64,000 nt of DNA from Psychromonas aquimarina ATCC BAA-1526 (GCF_000428725.1 NZ_AUAM01000007.1:179415-243414), one strand, 5' to 3'. Counted from the stretch's first letter, positions 34,801 through 45,654 are shown. Notes: generated from the letters alone by a model not told the origin. A program made the numbers and translations.

Positions 34801-35598
34801 TTATTTAAAACCTCGGTTCTTACGAAGCGTCTCGTAAGCACGCTGAATATCCTGGGCTTTTTCTTTGGCAATCACCATCATCTCCTCAGGCAGACCTTTT
34901 GAGGCTAACTTATCAGGATGATGCTGGCTCATTAACTTACGGTAAGCACGCTTAATCTCTTTATCTGTAGCCCCTTCTTCAATACCCAGGATTTTGTAAG
35001 AGTCTTCTTCACTAGCCTGCGGCTGCTGTCCCTGATGAAAATGCTGCTGACCTTCGAACATCTGCAGTAATCTGTCTAACTCAAAACGGGAGAACCCCAG
35101 CAGTTCAGCAATGGTATATAAAATATTTTTTTCATTGTCATGCAGCGTCCCGTCAGAATAGGCAACCTGAACTTGAATACCCAAAAACATCTGCAGAACA
35201 TTACGGTCCCCTCTAACCATCTGGGCAAACTCAGAAAGCACTTTTTCAAGCGGAAAATCAGCTTGTTTACCAAAGGAAAATGAAGCTTGAGCCTGACTGC
35301 GGGCTTCTCCCTGCAGGCGCATTTGGTCCATATAAGCATTAGCCACTTGAATGTCCGTCTGTGTCACCTGCCCTTTGGCTTTAGCAAGGTGTCCCATCAC
35401 CGAAAACGTACTGTCAAAAAATAACTTCTGCCGTTCCCGGCTGCTGACAGCACTGCCAAACAGACCGTTTTGAATATTAAAATTGATCGCCATTGCGCGG
35501 TCAAAACGATGACCTAACCAGATACCCAGTAACATGCCGAATATATGCCCGAACATAAAACCAAAAAAACCGCCGAGTATTTTTCCCCAAATACGCAT
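34801..35598 (-). CDS. djlA: Membrane-anchored co-chaperone DjlA
   Basis: A 265-residue DnaJ-like protein. It has a single N-terminal transmembrane helix (ILGGFFGFMFGHIFGMLLGI), a TerB-like cytosolic domain, and a C-terminal J domain with the HPD motif in MSQHHPDKLASKG. It stimulates DnaK. The frame is open 32 codons further upstream, but MRIWGKILGG at 35598 matches the family N-terminus; its ribosome-binding site is weak. It is divergent from lptD, as in E. coli. Confidence 0.92.
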   Translation of the reverse strand: MRIWGKILGGFFGFMFGHIFGMLLGIWLGHRFDRAMAINFNIQNGLFGSAVSSRERQKLFFDSTFSVMGHLAKAKGQVTQTDIQVANAYMDQMRLQGEARSQAQASFSFGKQADFPLEKVLSEFAQMVRGDRNVLQMFLGIQVQVAYSDGTLHDNEKNILYTIAELLGFSRFELDRLLQMFEGQQHFHQGQQPQASEEDSYKILGIEEGATDKEIKRAYRKLMSQHHPDKLASKGLPEEMMVIAKEKAQDIQRAYETLRKNRGFK

Positions 35599-35866
35599 AA
35601 CCAGAAATACCTTATTAAATAGAAGTGTATGAATATACCCTGTCCACTTGAAGACCCAGGACTCAGAAGATCTGAGTATATAGAATGCAGTCATTTTGAC
35701 TAACTATTTACAGTTTTGCCAATTATTTAGGCAAAACAGATGAATTTAGCATATTTATGACTAACAATGATTGGAGCCGTCTTAAGTTTGCTCTATTATA
35801 GCAGGCTCAAATTTTCTTTAGTTATGCTTAGCGTTTTCAATTTCTAAGCGCCTTTGTGAGTTGTAA

Positions 35867-38236
35867 ATGTTAAAATTATTACCATTATTTTTGATTGCAC
35901 TGCCTTTTTCTGCGCTTAGTGCTGAACAGACAATAGAATCAGACTCGGATACCAGTATTAATAATGAAGCGCTTAGTGGTAATAGCCCGGCTGTAGAAAC
36001 ATCAACAAAAGAGCCTCGTTCTACGGAGTTTTTCTTCCGCCAGTGTTACCAGAATGTTCCCCCGGTAACTGAAGATCCCAATAAACTTCCAATGGAACAA
36101 ACCCCGGTTAATATAGAAGCCCGTACTTTAAGCGGCTCTCCAGATAAACTGGTTTATCAAGATGATGTAAAGCTCAGACAGGGAGATAAATATTTATCTG
36201 CCGATAAACTAACCTACTTTGTTGAACAGGAAAAAGTAAACGCCGAGGGTAATGCCAACTTTATTAACGGCAGCGTAACCCTGGATGCAGATTCGATTGA
36301 AAGACGGCTAAAAACCGACCAGACACTGTTATATCAATCTGATTATCAATTCCACGGACGGGGCGGGCGAGGTAATGCGGAGCGCATTTACGATAACGGC
36401 CAGGATCTTTATGAGCTTAACTCTTCAACATACAGCGCCTGCCCTCCTGGAGATAATACCTGGACTATCGATTCCACAACGCTTTATATTGATAATGAAG
36501 CAGAAATGGGCAGCGCCTACAATGCAGTGTTAAGAGTAAAAGATGTACCAGTTTTTTACTTTCCATATTTCACCTATCCGACTACTGACAAGCGAAAAAC
36601 AGGGTTATTATTTCCCACATATGAAACATCCAGCACTAACGGCACAACAATAACTCAGCCGCTGTATATCAATATTGCGGAAAATATGGACGCCACTATT
36701 ACACCAACCTATATGTCGGAGCGTGGCACCTTAGTGGCTGCCGAGTACCGATATCTTCTCGATGCAGGCTCAGGTAAAATGCAGGCGGAATACCTTGGTG
36801 ATGATCAACTGCGTGATGAATCACGTTACTTGTACCACTGGAATCACAGTGTAAGTTTTGCCGGAAACTGGAGTTTTAGCGCCGATTACAACCGGGTAAG
36901 TGATGATTATTATTTCAGTGATATAGATACCGACTACGGAACCCGCAGTGATAATCAGCTGCTGCAGACCGCTAAACTGCGTTACACAGAGGAAAGTTGG
37001 AACAGTGAATTAGAGGTGCGTGACTTTCAAATTTTAGGGGGAGGTGATACACCGCATAAAGTAATGCCGAAACTGGCATTAAGTGCTTATCAGCCTATTG
37101 ACTGGAAAAGCCTGCAGCTGGACTGGTATTCAGAAATCTCAAAATTTGAGCATGATGATGATAATGTCTACAAGGGTACACGTATCCATCTTGAACCGAA
37201 ATTATCACTGCCGCTTTATTACAACTCACTGTTTGTTAACAGCGAACTTAAATATATGCTGAGCTTTTATGAACAGACATTACCGGAATCCAATAAAGAA
37301 TCCTGGTACAGTGATTTAGATGAAAATGTCAGCCGCTTTATCCCTTCTTTTAAAATTCATTCCGGTATTAACTTTGAGCGTGAGTTTACAGCATTTGATA
37401 ATCAATACCGACAAACCTTAGTACCGCAGGTGCAGTATTTATATGTTCCCTACCAAGACCAGTCAAATATCGGTATTTATGATACCACCACTATGCAGCA
37501 GGATTATTACGGTTTGTTCCGTGATAACCGTTATTCAGGATACGACCGCATTGCCGATGCAAATCAGCTGACCTTAGGGGTATCAAGCAGCTTCTTAAAT
37601 GCACGCGGCAGAGAAAAGATGCGCATTGCTGTAGGTCAGAATTTTTACTTCTCCGAATCAGAGGTCGAGCTGCCGACCAGTGACGGTGAAGATCAGACCG
37701 CCAGCCGCTCATCAATTATTGCCGAGCTTGATATAAACTTTGACAATGACTATTTCTATCACGGCGGCATTGAGTGGGACAGTGAAAGCAATGTTATTAA
37801 CAGAGCAAACTCAACTTTTGAAAAACGCTGGGCCTCAAATACCTATGCACAGTTAAACTACCGCTATATTGCCAACCAGGAAGATACAAGCTCATCTACA
37901 CAGGTGGCTAATTTAGTTAATCAGTTCGGCACCAAAATCAACTGGAGCATCAACTCGCAGTGGACATCATATGCCAGCTACTATTACGATATGGAATATA
38001 AACATGCCTATGAAAGTATTATAGGAATCAATTATCAGTCATGCTGCTGGGCTTTGGGTTTGTCCTACGATAACCATATGCTTCCATACTATGGTTCGCT
38101 TGATACAATTACGGAAGATTACCAGACAGAGCGAAGTTTTAAATTAACTTTTGAACTAATGGGATTAGGCGGCGTCGGATTTAGTTCCGGAGAGCAGGGT
38201 CTGTTCGATTACGGCCGCCCTTTTTACTTAAAATAA
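35867..38236 (+). CDS. lptD: LPS-assembly outer-membrane protein LptD
   Basis: A 789-residue protein with a signal peptide (about 1-18), an N-terminal OstA/LptA-like jellyroll (PVNIEARTLSGSPDKLVY onwards) and a long C-terminal beta-barrel. Cysteines are in FRQCYQNVPP, YSACPPGDN and the pair YQSCCWALG, matching the four that form the disulfides needed for function in E. coli. With LptE it inserts LPS into the outer leaflet. surA follows ten bases later. Confidence 0.95.
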   Translation: MLKLLPLFLIALPFSALSAEQTIESDSDTSINNEALSGNSPAVETSTKEPRSTEFFFRQCYQNVPPVTEDPNKLPMEQTPVNIEARTLSGSPDKLVYQDDVKLRQGDKYLSADKLTYFVEQEKVNAEGNANFINGSVTLDADSIERRLKTDQTLLYQSDYQFHGRGGRGNAERIYDNGQDLYELNSSTYSACPPGDNTWTIDSTTLYIDNEAEMGSAYNAVLRVKDVPVFYFPYFTYPTTDKRKTGLLFPTYETSSTNGTTITQPLYINIAENMDATITPTYMSERGTLVAAEYRYLLDAGSGKMQAEYLGDDQLRDESRYLYHWNHSVSFAGNWSFSADYNRVSDDYYFSDIDTDYGTRSDNQLLQTAKLRYTEESWNSELEVRDFQILGGGDTPHKVMPKLALSAYQPIDWKSLQLDWYSEISKFEHDDDNVYKGTRIHLEPKLSLPLYYNSLFVNSELKYMLSFYEQTLPESNKESWYSDLDENVSRFIPSFKIHSGINFEREFTAFDNQYRQTLVPQVQYLYVPYQDQSNIGIYDTTTMQQDYYGLFRDNRYSGYDRIADANQLTLGVSSSFLNARGREKMRIAVGQNFYFSESEVELPTSDGEDQTASRSSIIAELDINFDNDYFYHGGIEWDSESNVINRANSTFEKRWASNTYAQLNYRYIANQEDTSSSTQVANLVNQFGTKINWSINSQWTSYASYYYDMEYKHAYESIIGINYQSCCWALGLSYDNHMLPYYGSLDTITEDYQTERSFKLTFELMGLGGVGFSSGEQGLFDYGRPFYLK

Positions 38237-38246
38237 TGGATACATA

Positions 38247-39566
38247 ATGAAATTAATAAAACATATTCTTTTGCCTCTGGTCTGCGCCTCGCTGCTGACT
38301 TCTCAAGTTTCTGCCGAGAGTAAACCATTAGATAAAATCGAAGCTGTGGTTAACCAGGAGGTTATTTTAAGCAGTGATATTAAACGTATGCAGGCAGAGT
38401 TGCAGAAACGTTACCAGGACAGCGGCAAAAGTTTACCAAGCGGCGATAAACTAACCAGACAGATTCTTGATAAATTAATATCTGACCGTCTGCAGCTGCA
38501 GATTGCAGAGCGTATAGGCCTGCGTATTAATGATGCGCAGCTGCAGCAGACACTAGAGCAGATTGCTGAAAATGAAGGTAAAACACTAGAGCAGCTTCAG
38601 GATGAACTGCTGAAAAACGGACAGAATTACTCAGCCTTTGTAGACAGTATCCGCAATGAATTAACAGTAAATGAAATTCGCCAGGTTCAAGTGCGCCGTC
38701 GTATCAACATTTCCGACCAGGAAGTTGAACAGATGGTAAAGCGTATTAATGAACAGGGAGCAAAAACCACTAAGTATCATTTTGCGCATATTCTGCTGAA
38801 AGTAAATAAAAACGGCTCAGCTCAGGAGCTTCAGTCTGTGCAGGAGCAGGCAGAGCAGATAGTTGGAAAAATAAACCGCGGCACAGATATTTCACAACTG
38901 GCTATTGAATATTCACAGGGGCCAAAATCTTTAGAGGGCGGTGACTGGGGCTGGCGTGCTGTTAATGAAATCCCGACAGCATTCGCCGGCACATTTGCCG
39001 ATAAAAACCCTGCAAAAGGTGAACTGATCGGTCCGTTTCAGACCGATCTGGGGATACATATCATTAAGATCCTTGACAAAAAAGGCTCTGAAAATATTAT
39101 GACCGAAGAAGTTAATGCTCGTCATATCCTGATTAAATCTAACATTATTCTTAGCGATAAAAAAGCCGAACAGTTACTGGCTGAATACCGTCAGGGAATT
39201 ATTGACGGAACAGAAACATTTGCTGATTTAGCCAAGCAGCACTCTCAAGATCCAGGCTCTGCGGTTAAAGGCGGTGAGCTGGGATGGGCAGATCCGAATA
39301 TGTATGTTCCTGAATTTAGGGATTTAGCACTGTCACTTCCTATTGGTCAAATCAGCAAACCATTCCGTACTATGCACGGCTGGCACATTCTGCAGGTTAT
39401 GGATAAGCGTAAGTCTGACACAACGGAGCAGGCGACCAAACAAAAAGCTTACGGTATTATATTTAAGCAGCGTTTTCCGGCAGAAGTTTACGCATGGATG
39501 AATGAAATCCGCCAGGAAGCTTATATTAAAATAAACAATCCGAATTATATCATTGAGGCACAATAA
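38247..39566 (+). CDS. surA: Periplasmic chaperone and peptidyl-prolyl isomerase SurA
   Basis: A 439-residue protein with a signal peptide (ending SQVSAES, near residue 25), an N-terminal chaperone module, two parvulin domains (starting near [15 protein letters not shown] and [11 protein letters not shown]) and a short C-terminal helix. It escorts outer-membrane proteins, including LptD, through the periplasm. The stop codon overlaps the pdxA start. Confidence 0.95.
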   Translation: MKLIKHILLPLVCASLLTSQVSAESKPLDKIEAVVNQEVILSSDIKRMQAELQKRYQDSGKSLPSGDKLTRQILDKLISDRLQLQIAERIGLRINDAQLQQTLEQIAENEGKTLEQLQDELLKNGQNYSAFVDSIRNELTVNEIRQVQVRRRINISDQEVEQMVKRINEQGAKTTKYHFAHILLKVNKNGSAQELQSVQEQAEQIVGKINRGTDISQLAIEYSQGPKSLEGGDWGWRAVNEIPTAFAGTFADKNPAKGELIGPFQTDLGIHIIKILDKKGSENIMTEEVNARHILIKSNIILSDKKAEQLLAEYRQGIIDGTETFADLAKQHSQDPGSAVKGGELGWADPNMYVPEFRDLALSLPIGQISKPFRTMHGWHILQVMDKRKSDTTEQATKQKAYGIIFKQRFPAEVYAWMNEIRQEAYIKINNPNYIIEAQ

Positions 39567-40549
39567 TGATTAAGCGCCTGATCATTACCGCAGGAGAGCC
39601 AAGCGGCATCGGCCCTGACTTAATGCTTCACTTAGCTCAGCAGAGATGGCCTGTTGAGCTGGTTATCTGTACAGATAAATACCTTCTGGCAGAGCGGGCA
39701 TCTCTGCTCAATGAAAAAGTAACAATCCTTGATTATGATCCGCAGAAACCAGCTGAGGTTTCCCAGCCAGGCACATTAACTGTTGCACACATTGCGCTGG
39801 CAGAAAAAGTGCAGGCTGGAAAATTAAATCCAGCAAACGGGCAGTTTGTTCTCGATACCCTTAAATTTGCCAGCCGAGGCTGCTTATCAGGTGAATTTGC
39901 CGCCGTTGTGACTGCGCCGGTACATAAAGGCATTATTAATGATGCCGGTGTTTCTTTCAGCGGACATACCGAATTCTTTGCAGAGCAGGCAGATATTGAT
40001 TTAGTGGTTATGATGCTGGCTACAACTGGACTGCGTGTTGCTTTGGTAACCACTCACTTACCTCTCGCAGATGTATCTAAAGCCATTACTGAAAAACGTC
40101 TGTCTGAAATAATTTATATTTTAAACAAAGAGCTGCAGACAAAATACGCTATTAAACAGCCACGCATTTATGTCTGCGGTTTAAACCCCCATGCCGGTGA
40201 AGGCGGCCATATGGGGCGTGAAGAGATAAACACCATTGAACCGACACTGAAAAAACTTCGCCACCAGCAAATTGATTTAATTGGTCCGTTACCTGCCGAC
40301 ACACTGTTTCAGGAAAAATACCTTAAAGATGCCGATGCAGTATTAGCCATGTATCACGATCAGGGTTTACCTGTCTTAAAATACAAAGGTTTTGGAAAGT
40401 CGGTCAATATCACACTAGGCTTACCCTTTATCCGCACATCTGTTGATCACGGCACGGCATTAGATCTCGCCGCCACTGGTAAAGCCGATGCAGGCAGTTT
40501 ACTATGCGCGGTCAACGAAGCGATCACCATGATACAAAGTAAAAATTAA
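39566..40549 (+). CDS. pdxA: 4-hydroxythreonine-4-phosphate dehydrogenase
   Basis: A 327-residue NAD-dependent enzyme of pyridoxal phosphate synthesis. [15 protein letters not shown] begins the protein; [13 protein letters not shown] and [11 protein letters not shown], plus [17 protein letters not shown] with the metal-binding histidine, are diagnostic. It lies inside the lptD-surA-pdxA-rsmA-apaH operon, overlapping surA by one base. Confidence 0.96.
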   Translation: MIKRLIITAGEPSGIGPDLMLHLAQQRWPVELVICTDKYLLAERASLLNEKVTILDYDPQKPAEVSQPGTLTVAHIALAEKVQAGKLNPANGQFVLDTLKFASRGCLSGEFAAVVTAPVHKGIINDAGVSFSGHTEFFAEQADIDLVVMMLATTGLRVALVTTHLPLADVSKAITEKRLSEIIYILNKELQTKYAIKQPRIYVCGLNPHAGEGGHMGREEINTIEPTLKKLRHQQIDLIGPLPADTLFQEKYLKDADAVLAMYHDQGLPVLKYKGFGKSVNITLGLPFIRTSVDHGTALDLAATGKADAGSLLCAVNEAITMIQSKN

Positions 40550-40573
40550 AGTAAGAAACAAGGCAAAATTACA

Positions 40574-41389
40574 ATGAATGATAAAACACACCTAGGCCAT
40601 ACCGCCCGAAAACGTTTCGGACAGAACTTCTTACACGATGATTATATTATTGATTCGATTGTGGCGGCGATTGCACCGCAAAGCGACGACAATATTGTTG
40701 AAATCGGCCCGGGTTTAGGCGCACTAACGGAGCCGGTGGCTTCGAAAGTGAACCGCTTAAATGTGGTAGAGCTGGACAGAGACCTGGCCGAGCGTTTAGT
40801 CAAACACCCGACTTTAGCTAATAAACTTAATATCACTCAAGCTGATGCGATGCAGTTTGATTTTGGTCAGTTAGCCAGTGCAGAGAAACAGCTGCGTGTA
40901 TTTGGTAACCTGCCGTACAATATATCAACACCGCTGATGTTTCATCTGTTTGAATATGCCGATAAAATTTCTGATATGCATTTTATGCTCCAGAAAGAGG
41001 TGGTTAACCGCCTTTGTGCCGGACCAAACTGTAAGGCTTACGGGCGTTTAAGTGTTATGGCGCAGTATTACTGTAAAGTCATTCCGGTATTAGAAGTACC
41101 GCCGACGGCCTTTATACCCGCTCCTAAGGTTGAATCGGCAGTAGTACGCCTAGAGCCCTATGATACACCGCCGTTTGTTGCCAAAAGTTTAAAAATATTA
41201 AACCAGGTATGCTCAATGGCTTTTAATCAGCGCCGTAAAACCATACGCAACGGCTGGAGAGATTTATTAACCGTTGAACAGCTGCAGGAAATTGGCATTG
41301 ATACGGGTAAACGGGCTGAAAATATTAGCGTCGAAGAGTACGTTAAAGTAGCTAACTATGTTTACGATCAGCAGCTGAACGCAAAATAA
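40574..41389 (+). CDS. rsmA: 16S rRNA dimethyladenosine transferase
   Basis: A 271-residue methyltransferase (KsgA) that dimethylates two adjacent adenines near the 3' end of 16S rRNA. Motifs: [12 protein letters not shown], the SAM site [14 protein letters not shown], and the catalytic NLPYNIST. The stop overlaps the apaH start (TAATG). In E. coli apaG lies between these genes; here it is absent. Confidence 0.96.
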   Translation: MNDKTHLGHTARKRFGQNFLHDDYIIDSIVAAIAPQSDDNIVEIGPGLGALTEPVASKVNRLNVVELDRDLAERLVKHPTLANKLNITQADAMQFDFGQLASAEKQLRVFGNLPYNISTPLMFHLFEYADKISDMHFMLQKEVVNRLCAGPNCKAYGRLSVMAQYYCKVIPVLEVPPTAFIPAPKVESAVVRLEPYDTPPFVAKSLKILNQVCSMAFNQRRKTIRNGWRDLLTVEQLQEIGIDTGKRAENISVEEYVKVANYVYDQQLNAK

Positions 41390-42210
41390 TGGCAACTTAT
41401 ATTGTTGGTGATATCCAGGGCTGCTGCGACGAACTGCAGCAGCTGTTAGCACTGGCCGACTTTGACCCTGTCTATGACGAACTGTGGTTAACCGGAGATC
41501 TGGTTGCACGCGGCCCCAAGTCACTGCAGACACTGCGCTTTGTTAAAAGCTTAGGGGACAGCGCAAAAGTTGTATTAGGCAATCACGATTTACATCTGCT
41601 AGCTATCCATCAGGGTATTCACCGCAATAAAGAAAAAGATCAGCTTAGCGATTTATTAAACGCACCGGACTGCGAAGAGCTGCTGCAGTGGCTTCGCCTG
41701 CAGCCGCTGCTGCTTCGCCATCCTGAGTTTAATTTTGTGATGGTACATGCAGGAATTTCACCGCAGTGGACAATTCCACAAGCTGAAAAATATGCACAAG
41801 AGGTCGAACTAAAACTGCATAGTGAAAACTATAAGCCGCTGCTTGAAGATATGTACGGCAATCATCCACAGTCATGGAATGAAGAGTTACAGGATATAGA
41901 ACGTTTACGTTTTATCATTAATGTATTTACGCGCATGCGCTACTGCTTTCTGGACGGTTCTTTAGAGTTTGCAAATAAATTAGCACCGAATCAGACCGAC
42001 AGCAGCTCTCTTAAACCCTGGTTTGAAATAAACACGCTGGATCAAAGCAGTGAAATACTTTTCGGGCACTGGGCTGCATTATTAGGCAAAGTCAGTAAGA
42101 ATGGTGTGTACGGCTTAGATACCGGCTGTGTATGGGGAAACAGTTTAACCATGCTGCGCTGGCAGGACAAAAAACAATTTTCACTAAGCTGCCCTGTTCA
42201 TAGCGAGTAA
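41389..42210 (+). CDS. apaH: Symmetrical Ap4A hydrolase
   Basis: A 273-residue metallophosphatase that splits diadenosine tetraphosphate into two ADP. The phosphoesterase motifs are in order: VGDIQGCCDELQQLL, TGDLVARGPKS, and LGNHDLHLLAI. It is the last gene of the lptD operon and follows rsmA with overlapping stop and start codons. Confidence 0.95.
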   Translation: MATYIVGDIQGCCDELQQLLALADFDPVYDELWLTGDLVARGPKSLQTLRFVKSLGDSAKVVLGNHDLHLLAIHQGIHRNKEKDQLSDLLNAPDCEELLQWLRLQPLLLRHPEFNFVMVHAGISPQWTIPQAEKYAQEVELKLHSENYKPLLEDMYGNHPQSWNEELQDIERLRFIINVFTRMRYCFLDGSLEFANKLAPNQTDSSSLKPWFEINTLDQSSEILFGHWAALLGKVSKNGVYGLDTGCVWGNSLTMLRWQDKKQFSLSCPVHSE

Positions 42211-42236
42211 TAACCTTCTGTCTAACAGAAGGTTAT
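42210..42236. terminator. Hairpin between apaH and the GGDEF gene
   Basis: A perfect 11-bp stem ATAACCTTCTG / CAGAAGGTTAT with a 5-base loop lies in the 30-base gap between the convergent genes. The T-run is weak on both strands. Confidence 0.65.
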
Positions 42237-42240
42237 CAAT

Positions 42241-43509
42241 CTATTCTGCTAATATCACCTGATTACGGCCGTTTTCTTTTGCCTGGTATAAAGCTTTATC
42301 CGCCCGGCTTAGCGATGACTGCAGACTATCTTCTCTGCCGCTGAATACACCGATACTAACAGTTACTTTAAACTCAAAACCGTCTTCTAAAACAAAGGTC
42401 TCATCCGCAATCCTGGCAGCCAATGTCTGCAGCTTGAGCAGCGCCTGCTCGGGTGTTTTATCGCACAGTAAAAAGCAGAACTCTTCTCCGCCGAATCTGG
42501 CCGCAATATCTTTTCCGCTAAACTCATCCTGTAAAATTCTGCCAATTTTTGCCAGAACAGCATCTCCGGCATCATGACCATAACTGTCATTAACTTTCTT
42601 GAAAAAATCTATATCTAATAATGCAGCCGATATAGTCGACTGCTTGTTTTTCTGGGACTCAAATAACAGATTACCTTCATCAAAAAAATGGCGGCGATTG
42701 AAAAGACCGGTTAGATGATCCCGGGCGGCTAAATATTTTAATTCGCGAATATGTTCAAGCAGTTCCATATTCTGATTAATTCGACAGAAAAATTCTTCTT
42801 CGAGAAACGGTTTGGTGAGAAAGTCACTGCCGCCTAGTTTAAGGAAACGGGCTGAAAGCTGATTGTTGCCGAAAGTCGACATGCCGATAACGGCCATCTC
42901 CTGACTGCTGTATTTACTGCGGATCTCTTTAGTCAGTTCCAGGCCGTCCATCACGGGCATATTAAAATCAGTTAAAACTAAGCTGATATTATTCTTTTCT
43001 TTAAGTATCCTTAAAGCTTCAGGACCGTCATGTGCTTCCTGGACCTTAAACTGATAAATAAGCAGCAGTTTTCTGATATAGGTGCGTACGCTTTTAGAAT
43101 CATCAACCACCAGCACTTCGAGTTTTCTATTACGCTCCAGCTGATTTAATAATGAAACAACATAATCGACGTTAGTGCGCCCCTCTTTTAATACGTAATC
43201 AACAATTCCCTGAGTGTAAATTTTATTGCGGAAGCGTTCATCCAGCTTTCCGGTAAAAATAATCGACGGAATATTATACTGTACAACATAATCAATAACT
43301 TCACCGTTCGGCGCATCGGGCAAATTGACATCAAGCAGAGCGGCAAAAAAAGAATATTTTTTTTCAGCTAATAGAACTTTTAACTCGGCAAAATTTTCAA
43401 CCGAGACAACCTTAAATTGTTTAGCGGATTCAATGCTGCGTTTTAAAATGCGGGTGAACATCAGGCTGTCTTCCACCACCAGAATATATTTTATTGTTTC
43501 TTGTGCCAC
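42241..43509 (-). CDS. Two-receiver response regulator with GGDEF (diguanylate cyclase) domain
   Basis: A 422-residue protein. Receiver 1 starts YILVVEDSLMFTR with candidate phospho-Asp in LLDVNLPDA; receiver 2 starts VLVVDDSKSVRTYI with Asp in LVLTDFNMPVMDG and the K in FLTKPF. The C-terminal domain (from about 265: RDHLTGLFNRRHFFDEG) has an active-type ARFGGEEF signature, so it should make cyclic di-GMP. No RxxD inhibitory site precedes GGEEF. The start is taken as GTG (GGGG upstream); a TTG five codons earlier is possible. No partner kinase is adjacent. Confidence 0.88.
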   Translation of the reverse strand: MAQETIKYILVVEDSLMFTRILKRSIESAKQFKVVSVENFAELKVLLAEKKYSFFAALLDVNLPDAPNGEVIDYVVQYNIPSIIFTGKLDERFRNKIYTQGIVDYVLKEGRTNVDYVVSLLNQLERNRKLEVLVVDDSKSVRTYIRKLLLIYQFKVQEAHDGPEALRILKEKNNISLVLTDFNMPVMDGLELTKEIRSKYSSQEMAVIGMSTFGNNQLSARFLKLGGSDFLTKPFLEEEFFCRINQNMELLEHIRELKYLAARDHLTGLFNRRHFFDEGNLLFESQKNKQSTISAALLDIDFFKKVNDSYGHDAGDAVLAKIGRILQDEFSGKDIAARFGGEEFCFLLCDKTPEQALLKLQTLAARIADETFVLEDGFEFKVTVSIGVFSGREDSLQSSLSRADKALYQAKENGRNQVILAE

Positions 43510-43550
43510 AGCTTTGCCCCGCAATATAAATTCAGCTAATTAAATATAAA

Positions 43551-44042
43551 TCATTCCACCCGTTCTAATGTAACAAACTGGTAGTTATGAGCATTCTTTT
43601 GATCTGCAAAGTGTGCTTCAGACTCAACTTCAGACCAGTCCGCGGCAGCCTGATAATCCGGGAACTGTGTATCCCCCTGAGTTTTTAAATCAATAAATGT
43701 CAGGTATAAACGCGCCGCCCGGTTTAAAAACTGCTGATACACAGCGGCACCGCCGATCACCATCACTTCCTCGACTCCCTGTACAAGCTCCAGAGCCTGG
43801 TCAACAGTCTGCACACAGCAGACACCTTCTATCTCAAGACTTTCATCACGCGTTAAAACGATGTTTTTTCTGCCTGGAAGCGGACGCCCGATTGACTGAT
43901 ATGTTTTGCGTCCCATAATAACGGGTTTGCCTAAGGTCACACGTTTAAAAAACTGTAAATCAGCCGGTAGATGCCAGGGCATTTTATTATCTAAGCCGAT
44001 AACCCGGTCTTCAGCCATAGCGGCAATCATAGAAATTTTCAT
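43551..44042 (-). CDS. folA: Dihydrofolate reductase
   Basis: A 163-residue DHFR. MAEDRVIGLDNKMPWHLPAD contains the active-site loop and acidic residue, VIMGRKTYQSIGRPLPGRKN the NADPH site, and VMVIGGAAVYQQFL the second cofactor motif. It reduces dihydrofolate with NADPH. It lies upstream of the GGDEF gene on the same strand with a 41-base gap. Confidence 0.96.
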   Translation of the reverse strand: MKISMIAAMAEDRVIGLDNKMPWHLPADLQFFKRVTLGKPVIMGRKTYQSIGRPLPGRKNIVLTRDESLEIEGVCCVQTVDQALELVQGVEEVMVIGGAAVYQQFLNRAARLYLTFIDLKTQGDTQFPDYQAAADWSEVESEAHFADQKNAHNYQFVTLERVE

Positions 44043-44206
44043 ATTATTCCTTATTCTTTATACTCTTTTGCAAGATTACCATAATATTCACATAAGCTTG
44101 TTTATATTGAGAATATTTAGCATTAGATCAGCATAAAATAGTTAGTATTTGATATGATGATTAAATCTTTATTTTATCTACAGACACCTGTTAATAGGAA
44201 TTAAAC

Positions 44207-45196
44207 ATGACAATTTCACTAAAAAAAGGGATTCTTAGCGGCCTGGTGGTAATCTCACTAGTATTGTGGTTAATTTCCCTGTGGTGGGGATGGATGCCGT
44301 CAACCTATGATGTCAAAACTAAGGTAGCAGAAGAAGCAAAAATCAATAATCATGATATTGTTCCCGGTTACACCACAACCACAACATTGATCGATATCAC
44401 CAGCTGGTTAACTGAAAAACCAGGCGGTTTTTTAGCAAATGATGTCACCCCTCCCTCGCTGCTGATGGATAATATGCCGGCTTTTGAATACGGCGTACTG
44501 GAACAGATCAGAGATTTAACCCTAGTGATGCGCTTAGATTTCAGCCGCTCACAGTCGCAGTCAAGTGGTGATAAAGACTTAGCGGCAGCACAGAGCAAGG
44601 TTAATATATCTCATAAAAACTGGGCATTCCCAAGTGCCGAAGGTGAATATAAAAGTGCCGTAGATGCTTTAAAACGTTACCGCAGCAGACTCGCCTCTAA
44701 AGATGAAATGGATGCACAGTTTTATACCCGAGCAGATAATTTAAGCGGCTGGCTGCGTGAAGTTGAAAAACGCTTAGGCGCGATCTCTCATAATTTAAGT
44801 GCCAGTGTCGGCCATGATCGTTATGATACCACTTTAGCCGGAGACCCTACTGCAAAACAGTCAACCCGGAGTAATGAACAGGTTTCAGTAAAAACGCCCT
44901 GGTTTAAGATTGATGATGTATTTTATGAAAGTCGCGGCTCAACCTGGGCGCTTTTACATTTTTTAAAAGCAATAGAGATAGACTTTGAAGATGTATTAGA
45001 AAAGAAAAATGCACAGGTGAGTCTGAAACAGATTATTCGTGATTTGGAGTCAACTCAGGATACTGTCTGGAGTCCAATCATTTTAAACGGCAGTGGTTTT
45101 GGCCTTGTTGCAAATCACTCATTAGTTATGGCAAATTATGTTTCCCGGGCAAATGCAGCACTTATTGATCTGCGCGCATTGTTAGAGCAGGGTTAG
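44207..45196 (+). CDS. DUF2333 family protein
   Basis: A 329-residue protein with one N-terminal transmembrane helix (GLVVISLVLWLISLWWGWM) and a large, probably periplasmic, helical domain. The segments VPGYTTTTTLIDITSWLTEK and NWAFPSAEGEYKSAVDALKRY match DUF2333, a family of unknown function common in gammaproteobacteria. A small membrane protein follows 22 bases after it, probably in the same operon. Confidence 0.82.
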   Translation: MTISLKKGILSGLVVISLVLWLISLWWGWMPSTYDVKTKVAEEAKINNHDIVPGYTTTTTLIDITSWLTEKPGGFLANDVTPPSLLMDNMPAFEYGVLEQIRDLTLVMRLDFSRSQSQSSGDKDLAAAQSKVNISHKNWAFPSAEGEYKSAVDALKRYRSRLASKDEMDAQFYTRADNLSGWLREVEKRLGAISHNLSASVGHDRYDTTLAGDPTAKQSTRSNEQVSVKTPWFKIDDVFYESRGSTWALLHFLKAIEIDFEDVLEKKNAQVSLKQIIRDLESTQDTVWSPIILNGSGFGLVANHSLVMANYVSRANAALIDLRALLEQG

Positions 45197-45218
45197 TTTT
45201 TAATAATAAGGATTTTTT

Positions 45219-45632
45219 ATGAAAGGTGCAGGCGGCACATCAGGCGGTATTGGTACATTTTTCATCGGTTTAATCATGATGAGCGGTGGTTTTTATCTTT
45301 TACTCAATGCTATTTCGGTTACATCAAATTTTGCATTAAGCACACGTTTATACGGATTTTCAGCTGCCGGCGGGCATTTCGGCATTACCAGCGGTATGGT
45401 GATGATTCCATTTATCTTCGGCATCGGTTTGATTTTTTATAACAGCAGAAATATTATCGGCTGGTTATTAAGTTTAGGTTCAATAACCGCTTTAATATTC
45501 GGCGTGATCTCATCGATTCAGTTTAACTTCAGAAGCATGAGCGCGTTTGATTTAATTACCATACTAGTACTTGCTGTAGGCGGACTTGGTCTGTTTCTAC
45601 GTAGTTTAAAATCATTTAACGATGTCGATTAA
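45219..45632 (+). CDS. Small conserved membrane protein, function unknown
   Basis: A 137-residue protein with four hydrophobic segments (TFFIGLIMMSGGFYLLLNAI, GMVMIPFIFGIGLIF, WLLSLGSITALIFGVIS, LITILVLAVGGLGLFL). The N-terminus MKGAGGTSGGIGTFF is glycine-rich. I do not recognise a named family. An AATAAGGA ribosome-binding site precedes it and it follows the DUF2333 gene closely. Confidence 0.7.
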   Translation: MKGAGGTSGGIGTFFIGLIMMSGGFYLLLNAISVTSNFALSTRLYGFSAAGGHFGITSGMVMIPFIFGIGLIFYNSRNIIGWLLSLGSITALIFGVISSIQFNFRSMSAFDLITILVLAVGGLGLFLRSLKSFNDVD

Positions 45633-45654
45633 CTGTTTATAAGGGAGCAGGCTT

